Positions 26,091 through 34,785 of a stretch of 64,000 nucleotides of DNA are shown here, piece by piece (within the stretch, counting starts at the first letter, position 1; every line of letters begins with the position of its first letter). This DNA is from UBA9676 sp963730065 (lineage in GTDB: Bacteria; Actinomycetota; Actinomycetes; Streptosporangiales; Streptosporangiaceae). A program made the translations under genes and the position numbers. The notes beneath the pieces were generated by a model. It did no database searches. It worked only from the letters and a program-made list of their open reading frames with translations, and was not told where the DNA came from. The DNA lies in the NCBI GenBank assembly GCA_963730065.1, contig CAVSQL010000020.1:310001-374000 (forward strand), read 5' to 3'.

Positions 26091-26699
26091 TCAGCCGCCG
26101 GGGGCGGGCCAGGGCAGCACCGTGAGCGAGGGCCACTGCCGCTGCCAGCGGGCGGTCTTGGCCTGGTACACCTCGCGGGGCGCGAGCACCGGGTTGGGCC
26201 GCACCACGAGGTTGAACACGTCGGCCAGCCCGTGCGGGGCGTAGACACGCCACCGCCCGCCCGGCCGCAGCCGCACCCCGAGACAGGCGGTGGTCGCCTC
26301 GAAGGTGTCGATCGCCGCCTCGGTGGATGCATGCGGCGGGCAGGGCACCCCGAACTTGTCCCCGTACCACAGGTGCACGCGCGCCTGGTTGCGGATCTGG
26401 ACCGGGGCGGGCAGGCCGGCGAAGACCGCGCCCCCGGCCTGGATGACCGCGTCCTCGGCGTCCCAGGACAGGTCCGAGCCGTCGAAATAGGCCAGGTCGT
26501 AGTCCAGGATGCCCGCCTGCGGCCGCTGGCCGGTGACGACGTTCCACACCGTCTGGTAGAGGCACCCGGCGACCAGGTACCAGCCCGGCAGATCCCACGC
26601 CGCCGCCCGGGTGAGCACCTCGGCCAGCGCCTGGTTCCGCAGCAGCGCTGCCCGGAACTGCCGCAGCTGCCGGTCGATGGGAAGCCTGCCCGCGTTCAT
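26091..26699 (-). CDS. Nucleotidyltransferase-family protein (COG3575-like)
   Basis: 202 aa from ATG 26699; a GTG two codons upstream is also possible. The motifs are typical of this nucleotidyltransferase-fold family: WYLVAGCLYQTVWN, DYDLAYFD (the paired Asp of the fold), RNQARVHLWYGDKFG, STEAAIDTFEATTACLG and YAPHGLADVFNLVVRPN. Biochemical function is unknown for the family. It stands alone, ending at the bidirectional hairpin. Confidence 0.85.
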   Translation of the reverse strand: MNAGRLPIDRQLRQFRAALLRNQALAEVLTRAAAWDLPGWYLVAGCLYQTVWNVVTGQRPQAGILDYDLAYFDGSDLSWDAEDAVIQAGGAVFAGLPAPVQIRNQARVHLWYGDKFGVPCPPHASTEAAIDTFEATTACLGVRLRPGGRWRVYAPHGLADVFNLVVRPNPVLAPREVYQAKTARWQRQWPSLTVLPWPAPGG

Positions 26700-26781
26700 G
26701 ACCACGGTCTATCAGCCGGTGCGGACGTTGGCGGCTCAGCGGCGATTGCCCGGCTCCGGCGGCGGCCGATAGGGTTTAATT

Positions 26782-27534
26782 GTGGCGGTTTATGATTCGC
26801 TGGCCCGGCATTACGACGCCGTGACGGGAGATTCCTCCACCGAGACCGCGTTTATTGACGGTGTCATCAAGCGTGCCCATCCCGCTGCGGTGACGCTGCT
26901 GGAGGTCGCCTGCGGGACCGGCGGGATCCTCGCTTCGCTGGCCGGCCGGTACCGGGTGGCCGGCCTCGATATCTCGCCGGGCATGCTGGCCGTGGCCCGC
27001 GAGAAGCTGCCCGAGGGGACCCCGCTGCACCTGGCCGACATGAGCCGCTTCCAGCTGGGCGTGACGTTCGACGCTGTCATCTGCATCTACCACGGCATCA
27101 ACCACCTGCTCGGCTTCCCGGCCTGGGAGAGCTTCTTCGACTGCGCCCGCCGGCACCTGAATGACGGCGGCGTGCTCGTCTTCGACACCTACACCATCGG
27201 CAGCCTTCAGGTGATGGCGGGCTCGCCGGAGATCGTCCAGGAATTTGGCGCGAACTCCCTCCATATAAAGGTCCGGGCGAGTGATGAGTCGGTGTTCGAC
27301 TGGCATATCGAGGTACGTGAGCGCCAGCGCGATGGCGGATACGCGCTGCTCAGGGAAAAAATCAGGACCGCGGCGTTCCCGCCGGAGCGGATTCAGAAAG
27401 CGCTGAGCGAGCGGTTCGCCGCCATAGAGATATTCGAGAGTGACGGCGGCGCCGGTGACGAGAGTGGTGGCGGCGGTGACGAGAGCGGCAGCCGGACCTG
27501 GTTCGTGTGCACCGGGCCGCGGCGCGCGGCGTGA
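26782..27534 (+). CDS. Class I SAM-dependent methyltransferase
   Basis: 250 aa from GTG 26782. Begins MAVYDSLARHYDAVTGDSS. SAM motif I is LLEVACGTGGILASLAG with acidic LDIS, then LHLADMSRFQLG (motif II) and GGVLVFDTYTIG (motif III). The C-terminus carries a low-complexity insert of Gly, Asp, Glu and Ser (GAGDESGGGGDESGSR) coded by a short tandem repeat around 27445-27495. Target unknown. Confidence 0.9.
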   Translation: MAVYDSLARHYDAVTGDSSTETAFIDGVIKRAHPAAVTLLEVACGTGGILASLAGRYRVAGLDISPGMLAVAREKLPEGTPLHLADMSRFQLGVTFDAVICIYHGINHLLGFPAWESFFDCARRHLNDGGVLVFDTYTIGSLQVMAGSPEIVQEFGANSLHIKVRASDESVFDWHIEVRERQRDGGYALLREKIRTAAFPPERIQKALSERFAAIEIFESDGGAGDESGGGGDESGSRTWFVCTGPRRAA

Positions 27535-27615
27535 GGGAGGCGCTCCCCGCTCGCGGGACGGCCAGCGGTCAGCCGCCCCGGCTTACGCTCCGGCGGCGGT
27601 GACGTCGGGGGGTGG

Positions 27616-27990
27616 TCAGCCCGCCCAGGGCGGGGTGATCCGGGAGCCGTCCGGCAGCACGGCGGTGAGCCCGACGCCCGCCGTCACCCAGGCGGTCGCC
27701 GGCCCGTCGGCCGGGTTGTCGATGCGGAACTTCGAACCGGCCGGGACCAGGACCACGTCGCCCGCCGTGGCCTCGGCCGCCTGATCGCCCAGGACCGCCC
27801 GCATCGTCCCGCTGAGGACGTACAGCACCTCTTCGCGTGAGACGTGGTGGGCGACGCCCTCGGTGCGGCCGGGGATCTCGACGCGCCAGGCGCACAGCTC
27901 CTGACTGCCGCGGGCCGGGGCGGCGTAGGAGGTGAAGCTCGCGCCGTGCATGCGGTGGACGACGGCCTCGCCGGCGTGGATGACAGGCAT
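27616..27990 (-). CDS. Cupin-domain protein
   Basis: 124 aa, single cupin barrel with motif 1 HHVSREEVLYVLSGTMRAVLG and motif 2 GDVVLVPAGSKFRIDN. The metal-binding His/Glu set is largely present (HH...E). Divergent from the MarR gene and probably repressed by it through the shared direct repeats at 28014-28049. The role may be small-molecule binding or dioxygenation. Confidence 0.88.
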   Translation of the reverse strand: MPVIHAGEAVVHRMHGASFTSYAAPARGSQELCAWRVEIPGRTEGVAHHVSREEVLYVLSGTMRAVLGDQAAEATAGDVVLVPAGSKFRIDNPADGPATAWVTAGVGLTAVLPDGSRITPPWAG

Positions 27991-28013
27991 AGGTTCCTTC
28001 TTCCCGATTTACG

Positions 28014-28049
28014 CAAGTAGCTTGCCTATATGTTCAAGCAGCCTGCCTA
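28014..28049. promoter_or_regulatory. Twin 15-bp operator repeats between the cupin and MarR genes
   Basis: CAAGTAGCTTGCCTA (28014-28028) and CAAGCAGCCTGCCTA (28035-28049) are direct repeats exactly 21 bp apart, two helical turns. The first also contains the inverted repeat CAAG/CTTG. They cover the divergent promoter region and are a likely MarR binding site. Confidence 0.7.
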
Positions 28050-28067
28050 ATCTGTCAAGCTGGGCCC

Positions 28068-28514
28068 ATGCGAGACGACGACGCGCAGGCCCTGGCGGTG
28101 GCGCTGCTGGCGGCGAGCCGGGCCCTGGTGGACGGGATCTCCGCGGGCGTGAGGGCCCGCGGCTTCGCCGACGTCCGGCCGGCTCACGGCTTCGCGTTCG
28201 CCCGGCTGGCCGCCGGCGGCGCCACCCTGACCCAGCTGGCCGGCCATCTCGGCATCACCCGGCAGGCCGCGGCCCAGCTGGTGGACGAGCTCGCCGCCAA
28301 GGGTTACGTCGAGCGGCGCCCCCATCCCGACGACGCCCGCGCCCGGCTTATCGTGCTCACCGGGAAGGGCTGGGCCTGTACCCGCGCCGCCGACGCGGCC
28401 ACGGCGGACACCGTCCGGCCCTGGGCGGCGGCGCTGGGCGAGGAGCGGCTGCGGGCCCTGGGCGGCGATCTCGCGCGGATCGCCCCCCGGGGGCCGCTGC
28501 GGCCGCTGTGGTAG
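28068..28514 (+). CDS. MarR-family transcriptional regulator
   Basis: 148 aa. The winged helix-turn-helix lies at about residues 55-110: LTQLAGHLGITRQAAAQLVDELAAKGYVERRPHPDDARARLIVLT, with the wing and the typical D-R pair. It is divergent from the cupin gene, with twin repeats in the 77-bp gap, so self-regulation and control of the cupin gene are likely. The ligand is unknown. Confidence 0.93.
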   Translation: MRDDDAQALAVALLAASRALVDGISAGVRARGFADVRPAHGFAFARLAAGGATLTQLAGHLGITRQAAAQLVDELAAKGYVERRPHPDDARARLIVLTGKGWACTRAADAATADTVRPWAAALGEERLRALGGDLARIAPRGPLRPLW

Positions 28515-28582
28515 TCACCCGGCCGCCCGGTGGCGGCGACGGCGGAGAGGCCGGGCCCGGGCCCGGCACGTAAGGTAGCGCC

Positions 28583-28837
28583 GTGGACGGCAGGGTAGTC
28601 ATCGAGCTGCTGGAGCCGGTGATCGGCAAGCCGGGGCAGGTCCGGCTGGTGCTCCAGGGCGCGAGCGCGAGGTGGGCGCTCAACGACGAGAAACATCCCC
28701 TGCTCAGCGTGCGGCTCCGTCCTGACGGGCTGGTGGAGACCGCGCGCGACGACGGGTGGAACGTGTTCGACCCGGCGGGCGTGCAGGCGGTCGAGTGGAT
28801 AGCCGGGGAGGGCGAGGGCGCCGGGCAGTACCTCTGA
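28583..28837 (+). CDS. Small hypothetical protein
   Basis: 84 aa starting at GTG 28583. Beta-rich, with a balanced composition (VVIELLEPVIGKPGQVRLVL, DGLVETARDDGWNVFDPAG). No signal peptide and no recognised family. It lies 48 bp before the 2-hydroxyacid dehydrogenase gene in the same orientation and may share its transcript. Confidence 0.6.
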   Translation: MDGRVVIELLEPVIGKPGQVRLVLQGASARWALNDEKHPLLSVRLRPDGLVETARDDGWNVFDPAGVQAVEWIAGEGEGAGQYL

Positions 28838-28885
28838 TCACAGCGGCAGGGCCGGAAGGCCGGGTTCGAGGGATGGGACGGGCGC

Positions 28886-29797
28886 ATGACATTTCTGCTG
28901 CCGTCGGCCGACGGGGTCGCCGATGAGGTCGCCAAGCGACTGCCGCAGGCCACGATCCTGCGTTACGAGGACAGCGACCCCGGCGCCCTGGGCGACGTGG
29001 AGTTCTACTGCCTGCCGTACATGGGCGCCGAGGCCAGCGTCGCCCTCATCCCGCAGCTGCCGCGGCTGCGGGTCGTGCAGAGCCTGAGCAGCGGCGTCGA
29101 CAATGTGCTCGGCTCCGTGCCCGGCCCGGTGACCCTCTGCAACGGCAGCGGGCTGCACCACGAGGAGGGGACCGCGGAGCTCGCGGTCACCCTCATCCTG
29201 GCCAGCCTGCGGCACCTCCCCACCTTCGTGCGGCACCAGTCGCGGCGCTCCTGGCACCATCTGCGGACCGACAGCCTCGAAGGCAAGACGGCCCTGCTGG
29301 TCGGGTACGGCGGCATCGGCGAGGGGATCGAGCGGCGGCTGCGGCCGTTCGGCACCCAGGTCCTGCGGGTCTCCCGCACCGCGCGCGAGGGCGTGGCGCC
29401 GCTGTCCGAGCTGACCCGGCTGGCGGCCGGGGCGGACATCCTCGTGGTCTGCATCGCCCTGACCCCGGCGACCCACGGGCTGATCAGCGGAGAGGTCCTG
29501 GCCGCCCTGCCGGCCGGGGCGCTGGTGGTCAACGTCGGGCGTGGCCCCCTGGTGGATGCGGCCGCCCTGGCCGGCCAGCTCGCCGACGGGCGGCTGCGGG
29601 CCGCCCTCGACGTCACCGACATCGAGCCGCTGCCCGCCGACCGCCCCGAGTGGACCATGCCCAACGTCCTGATCACCCCGCATATCGGGGGCGACACGTT
29701 CGCCTTCGCCCAGCGCGCCCCCGGGTTCGTCGCCGACCAGGCCGAACGCCACCTGGCCGGACGGCCGCTGGCCAACATCGTCAAGCCCGCCCGCTGA
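28886..29797 (+). CDS. D-isomer-specific 2-hydroxyacid dehydrogenase
   Basis: 303 aa. NAD-binding motif LLVGYGGIGEGIERRL, catalytic Arg region NVGRGPLVD, Glu in DVTDIEPLP and His in ITPHIGGD. The family reduces 2-keto acids or oxidises D-2-hydroxyacids in the cytosol. Its TGA overlaps the next ATG by one base (TGATG), so it is translationally coupled to the DDAH-like gene. Confidence 0.92.
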   Translation: MTFLLPSADGVADEVAKRLPQATILRYEDSDPGALGDVEFYCLPYMGAEASVALIPQLPRLRVVQSLSSGVDNVLGSVPGPVTLCNGSGLHHEEGTAELAVTLILASLRHLPTFVRHQSRRSWHHLRTDSLEGKTALLVGYGGIGEGIERRLRPFGTQVLRVSRTAREGVAPLSELTRLAAGADILVVCIALTPATHGLISGEVLAALPAGALVVNVGRGPLVDAAALAGQLADGRLRAALDVTDIEPLPADRPEWTMPNVLITPHIGGDTFAFAQRAPGFVADQAERHLAGRPLANIVKPAR

Positions 29798-30690
29798 TGC
29801 CGTCCGAGAGCGGTACGCCGGCGGCCGGGCCGCGGTTCGGGGTGCAGTCCATGTCCGCGCCGCTGCGCCGCGTCCTGCTCCGCCGCCCGGCAGTCACCGG
29901 CGACTTCGCCGCCGCGGACTGGCGGCCGCCCGACGCCGGCCAGCTGGCCCGCCAGCATGAGGCGTTCGGCCAGCTGCTCACCGACCTGGGCTGCGAGGTC
30001 GAGGTCGCACCGGCCGCCGACGGCCTGGTCAACGCCACCTACGTCCGGGACCCCGGGCTGGTGACCGGCGCCGGCGCGGTGCTGTTCCAGATGGCCAAGC
30101 CGGCCCGCGCCGCCGAGCCGCCCCTGCTCGGCGCCGCGCTGACCGCCGCGGGCGTCCCGGTGGTGGCGCGGCTGGCCGGGGCGGCGCGGGCGGATGGCGG
30201 CGACTTCATCTGGCTGGACGAGCGCACCATGCTGGCCGGCCGCAGCTACCGCACCAACCCCGAAGGCCTGCGCCAGCTGGCGCAGGTCCTCGCGGCCGAG
30301 GACGTCCGCCTGGAGCCGGTCAACCTGCCGCACGACCACGGGCCGGGGCACGTGCTGCACCTGATGTCCCTGATCTCACCGGTCGCCGACGACCTCGCCG
30401 TCGTCTACCCGCCGCTGGCACCGGTCGCGCTGATGGAGACGCTCGCCGAGCGGGGGGTCCAGGTGGTGCCCGTCCCGGCCGAGGAGTACGAGACCATGGG
30501 GTGCAACGTGCTGGCGGTCGCGCCGCGGCGGGTGGTCATGCTGAACGGGAACCCGCGGACCCGCGCCGCGCTGGAGGCGGCCGGCTGCGAGGTGCACGGG
30601 TATGACGGCTCGGAGATCTCCCTCAAGGGCGACGGCGGCCCCACCTGCCTGACGGCGCCGGTCTGGCGCAGCGCCGGAGGTCAGCGCTAG
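29797..30690 (+). CDS. Dimethylarginine dimethylaminohydrolase/amidinotransferase-family protein
   Basis: 297 aa from ATG 29797, chosen by the overlap with the previous stop. Motifs of the guanidino-modifying fold: ARADGGDFIW, HVLHLMSLISPV (catalytic His), and the C-terminal catalytic Cys in GGPTCLTAPVW. DDAH enzymes hydrolyse N-methylated arginine to citrulline; related members act on other guanidines. Pairing with a hydroxyacid dehydrogenase hints at a short amino-acid breakdown route (inference). Confidence 0.88.
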   Translation: MPSESGTPAAGPRFGVQSMSAPLRRVLLRRPAVTGDFAAADWRPPDAGQLARQHEAFGQLLTDLGCEVEVAPAADGLVNATYVRDPGLVTGAGAVLFQMAKPARAAEPPLLGAALTAAGVPVVARLAGAARADGGDFIWLDERTMLAGRSYRTNPEGLRQLAQVLAAEDVRLEPVNLPHDHGPGHVLHLMSLISPVADDLAVVYPPLAPVALMETLAERGVQVVPVPAEEYETMGCNVLAVAPRRVVMLNGNPRTRAALEAAGCEVHGYDGSEISLKGDGGPTCLTAPVWRSAGGQR

Positions 30691-31532
30691 CCACCTGACT
30701 GGCAGGCCGGGGCGAGCGGCACCGTGGCGGGCGACAGCACGTGCATGTAGGTGTTCAGCGCGTGGGCGCAGCCCAGGCTCCAGTGCGCCTTGCCCAGGGA
30801 GTTGATCGCGTACCCGGCGGTGACGGGCTGGTAGCTGTCGGAGACATCGGCGGGGAAGTACGGGACGACGTCAACCTGGTTGTAGATCCGCCATGACACG
30901 GTGCTGAGACCGCCGTAACGGGCGGCGAAGACGGCGTCTCCCACCTGTGGTGAGGCGAAGGTCCAGGCCTGCGGCTTCAGCGGCGTGTTCGCGGTCACGT
31001 CGGCGACCAGGAGCGTCGCCAGCGCACCACCCAGGCTGTGGCCGCACACCACCAGGGGCAGCCCGGGATCGAGATCGGCCGCCAGGCCGCCGGCGGCCGC
31101 TTGCGCGACATCGGCGGCGAAGGTGGCCGAGGGCTGTGAGGTCTGCTGCTGGCCCGGGACCATGGTGCCAAACGTCTGGTAGATGCCGAAGAAGCCGTCG
31201 GCGACCTGCCCGCCGTTATGAACCTTGGTGAAGGGCACCAGGTCCCAGTGCATGTCGTCCCACCATTCGGTGGACGAGGCCGTGCCGCGGATCGCGGCCA
31301 CCGCGGTCTTGGGTTCACCGCCCACGGCGACGAAGCCGTAGAAGACGCGCGTCTCCTGGGGGCCGAAGAAGTCCGACATCTGGATCGTGCGCACCAGCGT
31401 GTAGCCCGCGGGCATGCCCTTGATCGAGGCCGGGTTGAGCTCACCGGGATCGCTGGCGTACTGAGCGGCGGCGGCCTGGACAAAGGGCCCCCAGGTGACC
31501 GCGGTGGCCGGGTTCATGGTGTCAGTGGGCAT
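30687..31532 (-). CDS. Class 3 lipase-like alpha/beta hydrolase
   Basis: 281 aa from ATG 31532; upstream open frame is not protein-like. Motifs of fungal-type lipases: AAIRGTASSTEWWDD before the elbow, nucleophile VVCGHSLGGALATLL, Asp in YNQVDVVPYFP and a late His. There is no signal peptide. The 3' end overlaps the DDAH-like gene by 4 bp (convergent). Confidence 0.88.
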   Translation of the reverse strand: MPTDTMNPATAVTWGPFVQAAAAQYASDPGELNPASIKGMPAGYTLVRTIQMSDFFGPQETRVFYGFVAVGGEPKTAVAAIRGTASSTEWWDDMHWDLVPFTKVHNGGQVADGFFGIYQTFGTMVPGQQQTSQPSATFAADVAQAAAGGLAADLDPGLPLVVCGHSLGGALATLLVADVTANTPLKPQAWTFASPQVGDAVFAARYGGLSTVSWRIYNQVDVVPYFPADVSDSYQPVTAGYAINSLGKAHWSLGCAHALNTYMHVLSPATVPLAPACQSGG

Positions 31533-31735
31533 GCCAGTATTCTGCTCCGCTGGCCCGGTACCCGGGACAACGTCGCCGCGACCGGCCCGGCGGTGGGTCC
31601 CGGATGCGCGGCCGGGGCACGGATAGACGGCCCGGCCACAGATAGCGGCCGGGCACGGATTGGCGGCCGGGTCGCGGGGACGCGGGCCCACGGATCACCG
31701 GCGCTGCGTATCCTGCGCCCGGAGGGGGTGCTCTC

Positions 31736-32161
31736 GTGCGGGCTGTGGTGCAGCGGGTGAGCCAGGCCAGCGTGGCCGTGGGCGGGCGGGTCGTGGGCGC
31801 CATCGGCGAGCCGGGCCTGCTGGTCCTGGTCGGCGTCACCCACCAGGACACGCCGGACAAGGCCTCGAAGCTGGCCGCCAAGCTGTGGGGGCTGCGCATC
31901 CTGGAGGGCGAGAAGTCCTGCTCCGATGTGGGCGCGCCGCTGCTGGTCGTCAGCCAGTTCACGCTCTACGCCGACACCGGCAAGGGCCGCCGTCCCACCT
32001 GGCAGGCGGCCGCTCCCGGGCCGGCCGCGGAGCCGCTGGTCGATGCCGTGGTCTCGTCCCTGCGCGCGCTCGGAGCCCGGGTGCAGACCGGCGTCTTCGG
32101 CGCCGACATGCAGGTGAGCCTGATCAACGACGGCCCGGTCACCATCATCGTGGAGCTGTGA
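31736..32161 (+). CDS. dtd: D-aminoacyl-tRNA deacylase
   Basis: 141 aa from GTG 31736, preceded by GGAGGGGG. Start MRAVVQRVSQASVAVGG and the two active-site signatures SQFTLYAD and LINDGPVTIIVEL (the N-x-GP-x-T cross-subunit motif) identify Dtd. It removes D-amino acids mischarged on tRNA. It is 33 bp upstream of the VOC-family gene and probably co-transcribed. Confidence 0.96.
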   Translation: MRAVVQRVSQASVAVGGRVVGAIGEPGLLVLVGVTHQDTPDKASKLAAKLWGLRILEGEKSCSDVGAPLLVVSQFTLYADTGKGRRPTWQAAAPGPAAEPLVDAVVSSLRALGARVQTGVFGADMQVSLINDGPVTIIVEL

Positions 32162-32194
32162 ACCCGCCCGTCCGGGCAACGGAGGTGCGAGCCG

Positions 32195-32551
32195 ATGGCG
32201 AGTGTGATCAAAAATGTCTCGTTCGACGCCGTGGACGCGCTGGCGCTGGCCGGTTTCTGGGCGGCGGCGCTGGGGTCGGACGTGGATGAGGACTCGACCG
32301 CCGACAAGGCGTTCGTCGAGGCGGCGGGCTGGGGCGGGCCGAACATGTGGTTCGCCCGGGTCCCCGAGCCCAAGTCGGCCAAGAACCGGATGCACTTCGA
32401 CCTGCGCGCCCCCGGCACGATGGAGGCCGAGGTGGCCCGGCTGGAGGCGCTGGGCGCCGTCGTGGTGCGGCGCTACCAGGACCTCACGGCCATGCAGGAC
32501 CCGGAGGGCAACGAGTTCTGCGTCGAGCCGGGCCCGCGCGGGCCCGGCTAG
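32195..32551 (+). CDS. VOC/glyoxalase-superfamily protein
   Basis: 118 aa from ATG 32195, with GGAGGTG upstream. One vicinal-oxygen-chelate module of paired beta-alpha-beta-beta units: IKNVSFDAVDALALAGFWAA, NRMHFDLRAPG and MQDPEGNEFCVEPG. Members include glyoxalase-like and antibiotic-binding proteins; the role here is unknown. Confidence 0.88.
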   Translation: MASVIKNVSFDAVDALALAGFWAAALGSDVDEDSTADKAFVEAAGWGGPNMWFARVPEPKSAKNRMHFDLRAPGTMEAEVARLEALGAVVVRRYQDLTAMQDPEGNEFCVEPGPRGPG

Positions 32552-32576
32552 CGGGCCGCGGCCGACGCCGCCGGCC

Positions 32577-33725
32577 TCAGGCGGGGAGCCGCGGGTACGG
32601 GTACTGCGGTGCCCGGTGCTGGAAGGCCAGGATGTCTGGGTTCTGGATCCTGCCGTCGCGGATCTCGATGGCCCGCCGGATGACCTGGTCGGAGTCCCAG
32701 GCACGGGGGCCGTCGAGCACGGTCCGCAGATGGGGCAGCAGGGCCTCGCTGATCTCCCAGGTGGCGGAGTTCCACAGCAGCGACGGGCTGTGGTCCACGG
32801 CGTAGTAGTGGATGTTGCCGCCCACGGTGAACATCGGATCCGCGAATGACGTGGGCCGGGCCCAGCTGAAGCCCATCCCCGCGTCGCACGACACGTCGAC
32901 GATGAGGCTGCCGGGTGCGAACGCGGCCAGTTCGTCGCCGGTGACGAACATCAGGGGTGCGTCGGTGTGCTGCAGCACGCAGTTGACCACGATGTCGAGC
33001 CCGGCCAGGTAGGCGGCCAGCGGCACGGCGCCGCTCTCCTCCAGCACGTGGCACCGGGCCGGGTCGCCGGTGTCGCGCTCGAAACGGATCATGCGGGCCG
33101 AGTGGATCGGTGAGGCAACGGCGGTCACCTCCCGGTGGGTGAGGACATGGACGTCGTTCACGCCCCAGGCGTTCAGCGCGGTCACCGCGCCCCGGCCGGT
33201 CGCACCGAAGCTGATGACGGCCCCGCGCAGCGGGCGGCCGTATTCACCGGTGATCCCGATGAGCTGCATGGCGTGCAGCACCGAGCAGTAGCCGGCCAGT
33301 TCGTTGTTCTTGTGGAAGACATGCAGGCGGAACGAGCCGTCGCTGGCCCAGTGGTTCATCGCCTCAAACGCGATCAGGGTGAGCCGGCGGTCAACGGCCT
33401 GCTGGGTGATGTCCTCGTTCTGGACGCAGTGCGGCCAGCCCCACAGCACCTGGCCCTCACGCATCTCCGCGAGATCTTCCGGGAGCGGCTTGGGCAGCAG
33501 GATGACGCCGCAGCCCGCCAGGAGCTGGTCGCGGGTGCACAGGCCCGCGACCTCGCCCGCCAGCTGCCCATCCGGCACGCCGAAGGGCTCGCCATAGCCG
33601 CGCTCAAGGTAGAGACGCCGCCGCAGATCGGCGTCGATCCGCTCGATATGCATCGGGTGGATCGCCAGCCGCCGCTCGTTCTCCTTCCGCGACCGGCCCA
33701 TCACCCCCAGGCTGAGCTCATCCAC
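32577..33725 (-). CDS. N5-(carboxyethyl)ornithine synthase / alanine dehydrogenase-family protein
   Basis: 382 aa. The N-terminus LGVMGRSRKENERRLAIHP matches the AlaDH/PNT family; the middle nucleotide-binding part reads GAVISFGATGRGAVTALNAWG, and the end is HYYAVDHSPSLLWNSATWEI. The closest group is the opine-forming N5-carboxyethylornithine synthases, which reductively join pyruvate and ornithine. It overlaps the extended end of the NAT gene by 25 bp, but not the end that gene would have without its 22-bp duplication. Confidence 0.82.
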   Translation of the reverse strand: MDELSLGVMGRSRKENERRLAIHPMHIERIDADLRRRLYLERGYGEPFGVPDGQLAGEVAGLCTRDQLLAGCGVILLPKPLPEDLAEMREGQVLWGWPHCVQNEDITQQAVDRRLTLIAFEAMNHWASDGSFRLHVFHKNNELAGYCSVLHAMQLIGITGEYGRPLRGAVISFGATGRGAVTALNAWGVNDVHVLTHREVTAVASPIHSARMIRFERDTGDPARCHVLEESGAVPLAAYLAGLDIVVNCVLQHTDAPLMFVTGDELAAFAPGSLIVDVSCDAGMGFSWARPTSFADPMFTVGGNIHYYAVDHSPSLLWNSATWEISEALLPHLRTVLDGPRAWDSDQVIRRAIEIRDGRIQNPDILAFQHRAPQYPYPRLPA

Positions 33726-34753
33726 ACGCCCTCCCCTCGACCGGCGTGCGGGCCCTCAGCGCCGACTGCGTTCAGGCGCCCCGCAACGCCGATAGCTGGA
33801 TTCCCGCAGAATAGCCCCGCGTTCCCGGGCGGAATAGCCCCCGCGTTGGTCATCGGCGAAATCGATAAAGGGCATAACGACGCGGGGGAATCACCGGCGG
33901 CCAAGCGCGGGCCACCGCTTCGAGGGCGGCCCGGAGCGGTCCGGTGGGCGGCCCGGAGCGGTCCGGTGGGCTGGCCGGCGGCCGCGGTGGGAACCCGGTC
34001 CAGGGCGATCCCGAAGTGGTCGTGGTAGGCGGCCAGCACGGCGCCGTCGGGTTGGATCTGCTGTTCGGTGCGTGCTCCGCCGCTGGTCCGGATCAGGGTC
34101 CGGCCGCTGATGGAGATCCTGCCGTCTTCGGTGAGGCGCGAGCAGATCGTGCTGCGGGTGAAGTGCGACTCCGGCGAGGTCTGCTGCCAGCAGCAGGTGG
34201 GGGCGAAATCGGCCAGGGAGCGCTCCCGCCGCTCTATCCGGTACTGCGGCTGCCCGTCCTTGAGCACGTCCACGTCCCCGGCCGGGGCATCGGCCAGCAG
34301 GAACCGCCCGCCCGGGTCGTCCTGCTCGTGCCTGCTGTCATAACGCAGCGGGTAGGTACTGTGGCTGCCGAAGCCCACGTCGGCCAGCCACGGGCCGCTG
34401 CCGTCGGCCGGGCGCACGATCAGGGTCAGGTGGTCGAACGGCGGCCCGGGCCGCCCGTCGCCGTAGACCCGCGCGGCCACCCTCACCACCTGCGCGCCGA
34501 GGGCCTGCAGCAGGGCCGCGAAGGCGCCGTTGAGCTCGTAACAGAAGCCGCCCCGCCGCCGGGTGACGATCTTGTCGATCAGGTCGTCTTCGTCCAGTGA
34601 GATGGGCTCGGCCAGGTGGATGCTCAGGTTCTCGAACGGCACCGCCAGCAGATGGGCCCGGTGCAGGCCGCGCAGCGCCGTCCCGTCCAGGACCGGGGGC
34701 CGCTCAGCACCGATGCGGCGCAGATAGGCGGTGACAGCCTGCCCGTCCATCAC
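33701..34753 (-). CDS. nat: Arylamine N-acetyltransferase with a probable frameshifted, extended C-terminus
   Basis: 350 aa, against about 275-290 for the family. The Cys-His-Asp triad is present: C71 in RRGGFCYELN, H108 in PPFDHLTLIV and D125 in WLADVGFG. Homology ends near residue 256 (FGIALDRVP). The remaining residues are low-complexity and end over the start of the next gene. A perfect 22-bp tandem duplication (33924-33971) sits exactly where similarity is lost. Removing one copy gives a frame that ends at TGA 33850-33852, about 293 aa. NAT enzymes move acetyl from CoA to arylamines and hydrazines. The catalytic domain is intact, so the enzyme may still work. Confidence 0.88.
   Translation of the reverse strand: MMDGQAVTAYLRRIGAERPPVLDGTALRGLHRAHLLAVPFENLSIHLAEPISLDEDDLIDKIVTRRRGGFCYELNGAFAALLQALGAQVVRVAARVYGDGRPGPPFDHLTLIVRPADGSGPWLADVGFGSHSTYPLRYDSRHEQDDPGGRFLLADAPAGDVDVLKDGQPQYRIERRERSLADFAPTCCWQQTSPESHFTRSTICSRLTEDGRISISGRTLIRTSGGARTEQQIQPDGAVLAAYHDHFGIALDRVPTAAAGQPTGPLRAAHRTAPGRPRSGGPRLAAGDSPASLCPLSISPMTNAGAIPPGNAGLFCGNPAIGVAGRLNAVGAEGPHAGRGEGVWMSSAWG
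33924..33971. repeat. 22-bp tandem duplication inside the NAT gene
   Basis: Two perfect copies of a 22-bp unit plus 4 further matching bases. As 22 is not a multiple of 3, the duplication shifts the reading frame of the acetyltransferase gene. Confidence 0.9.
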
Positions 34754-34785
34754 GCTCCCGGTCGCGCGTACACCTGCGGTGCGTA

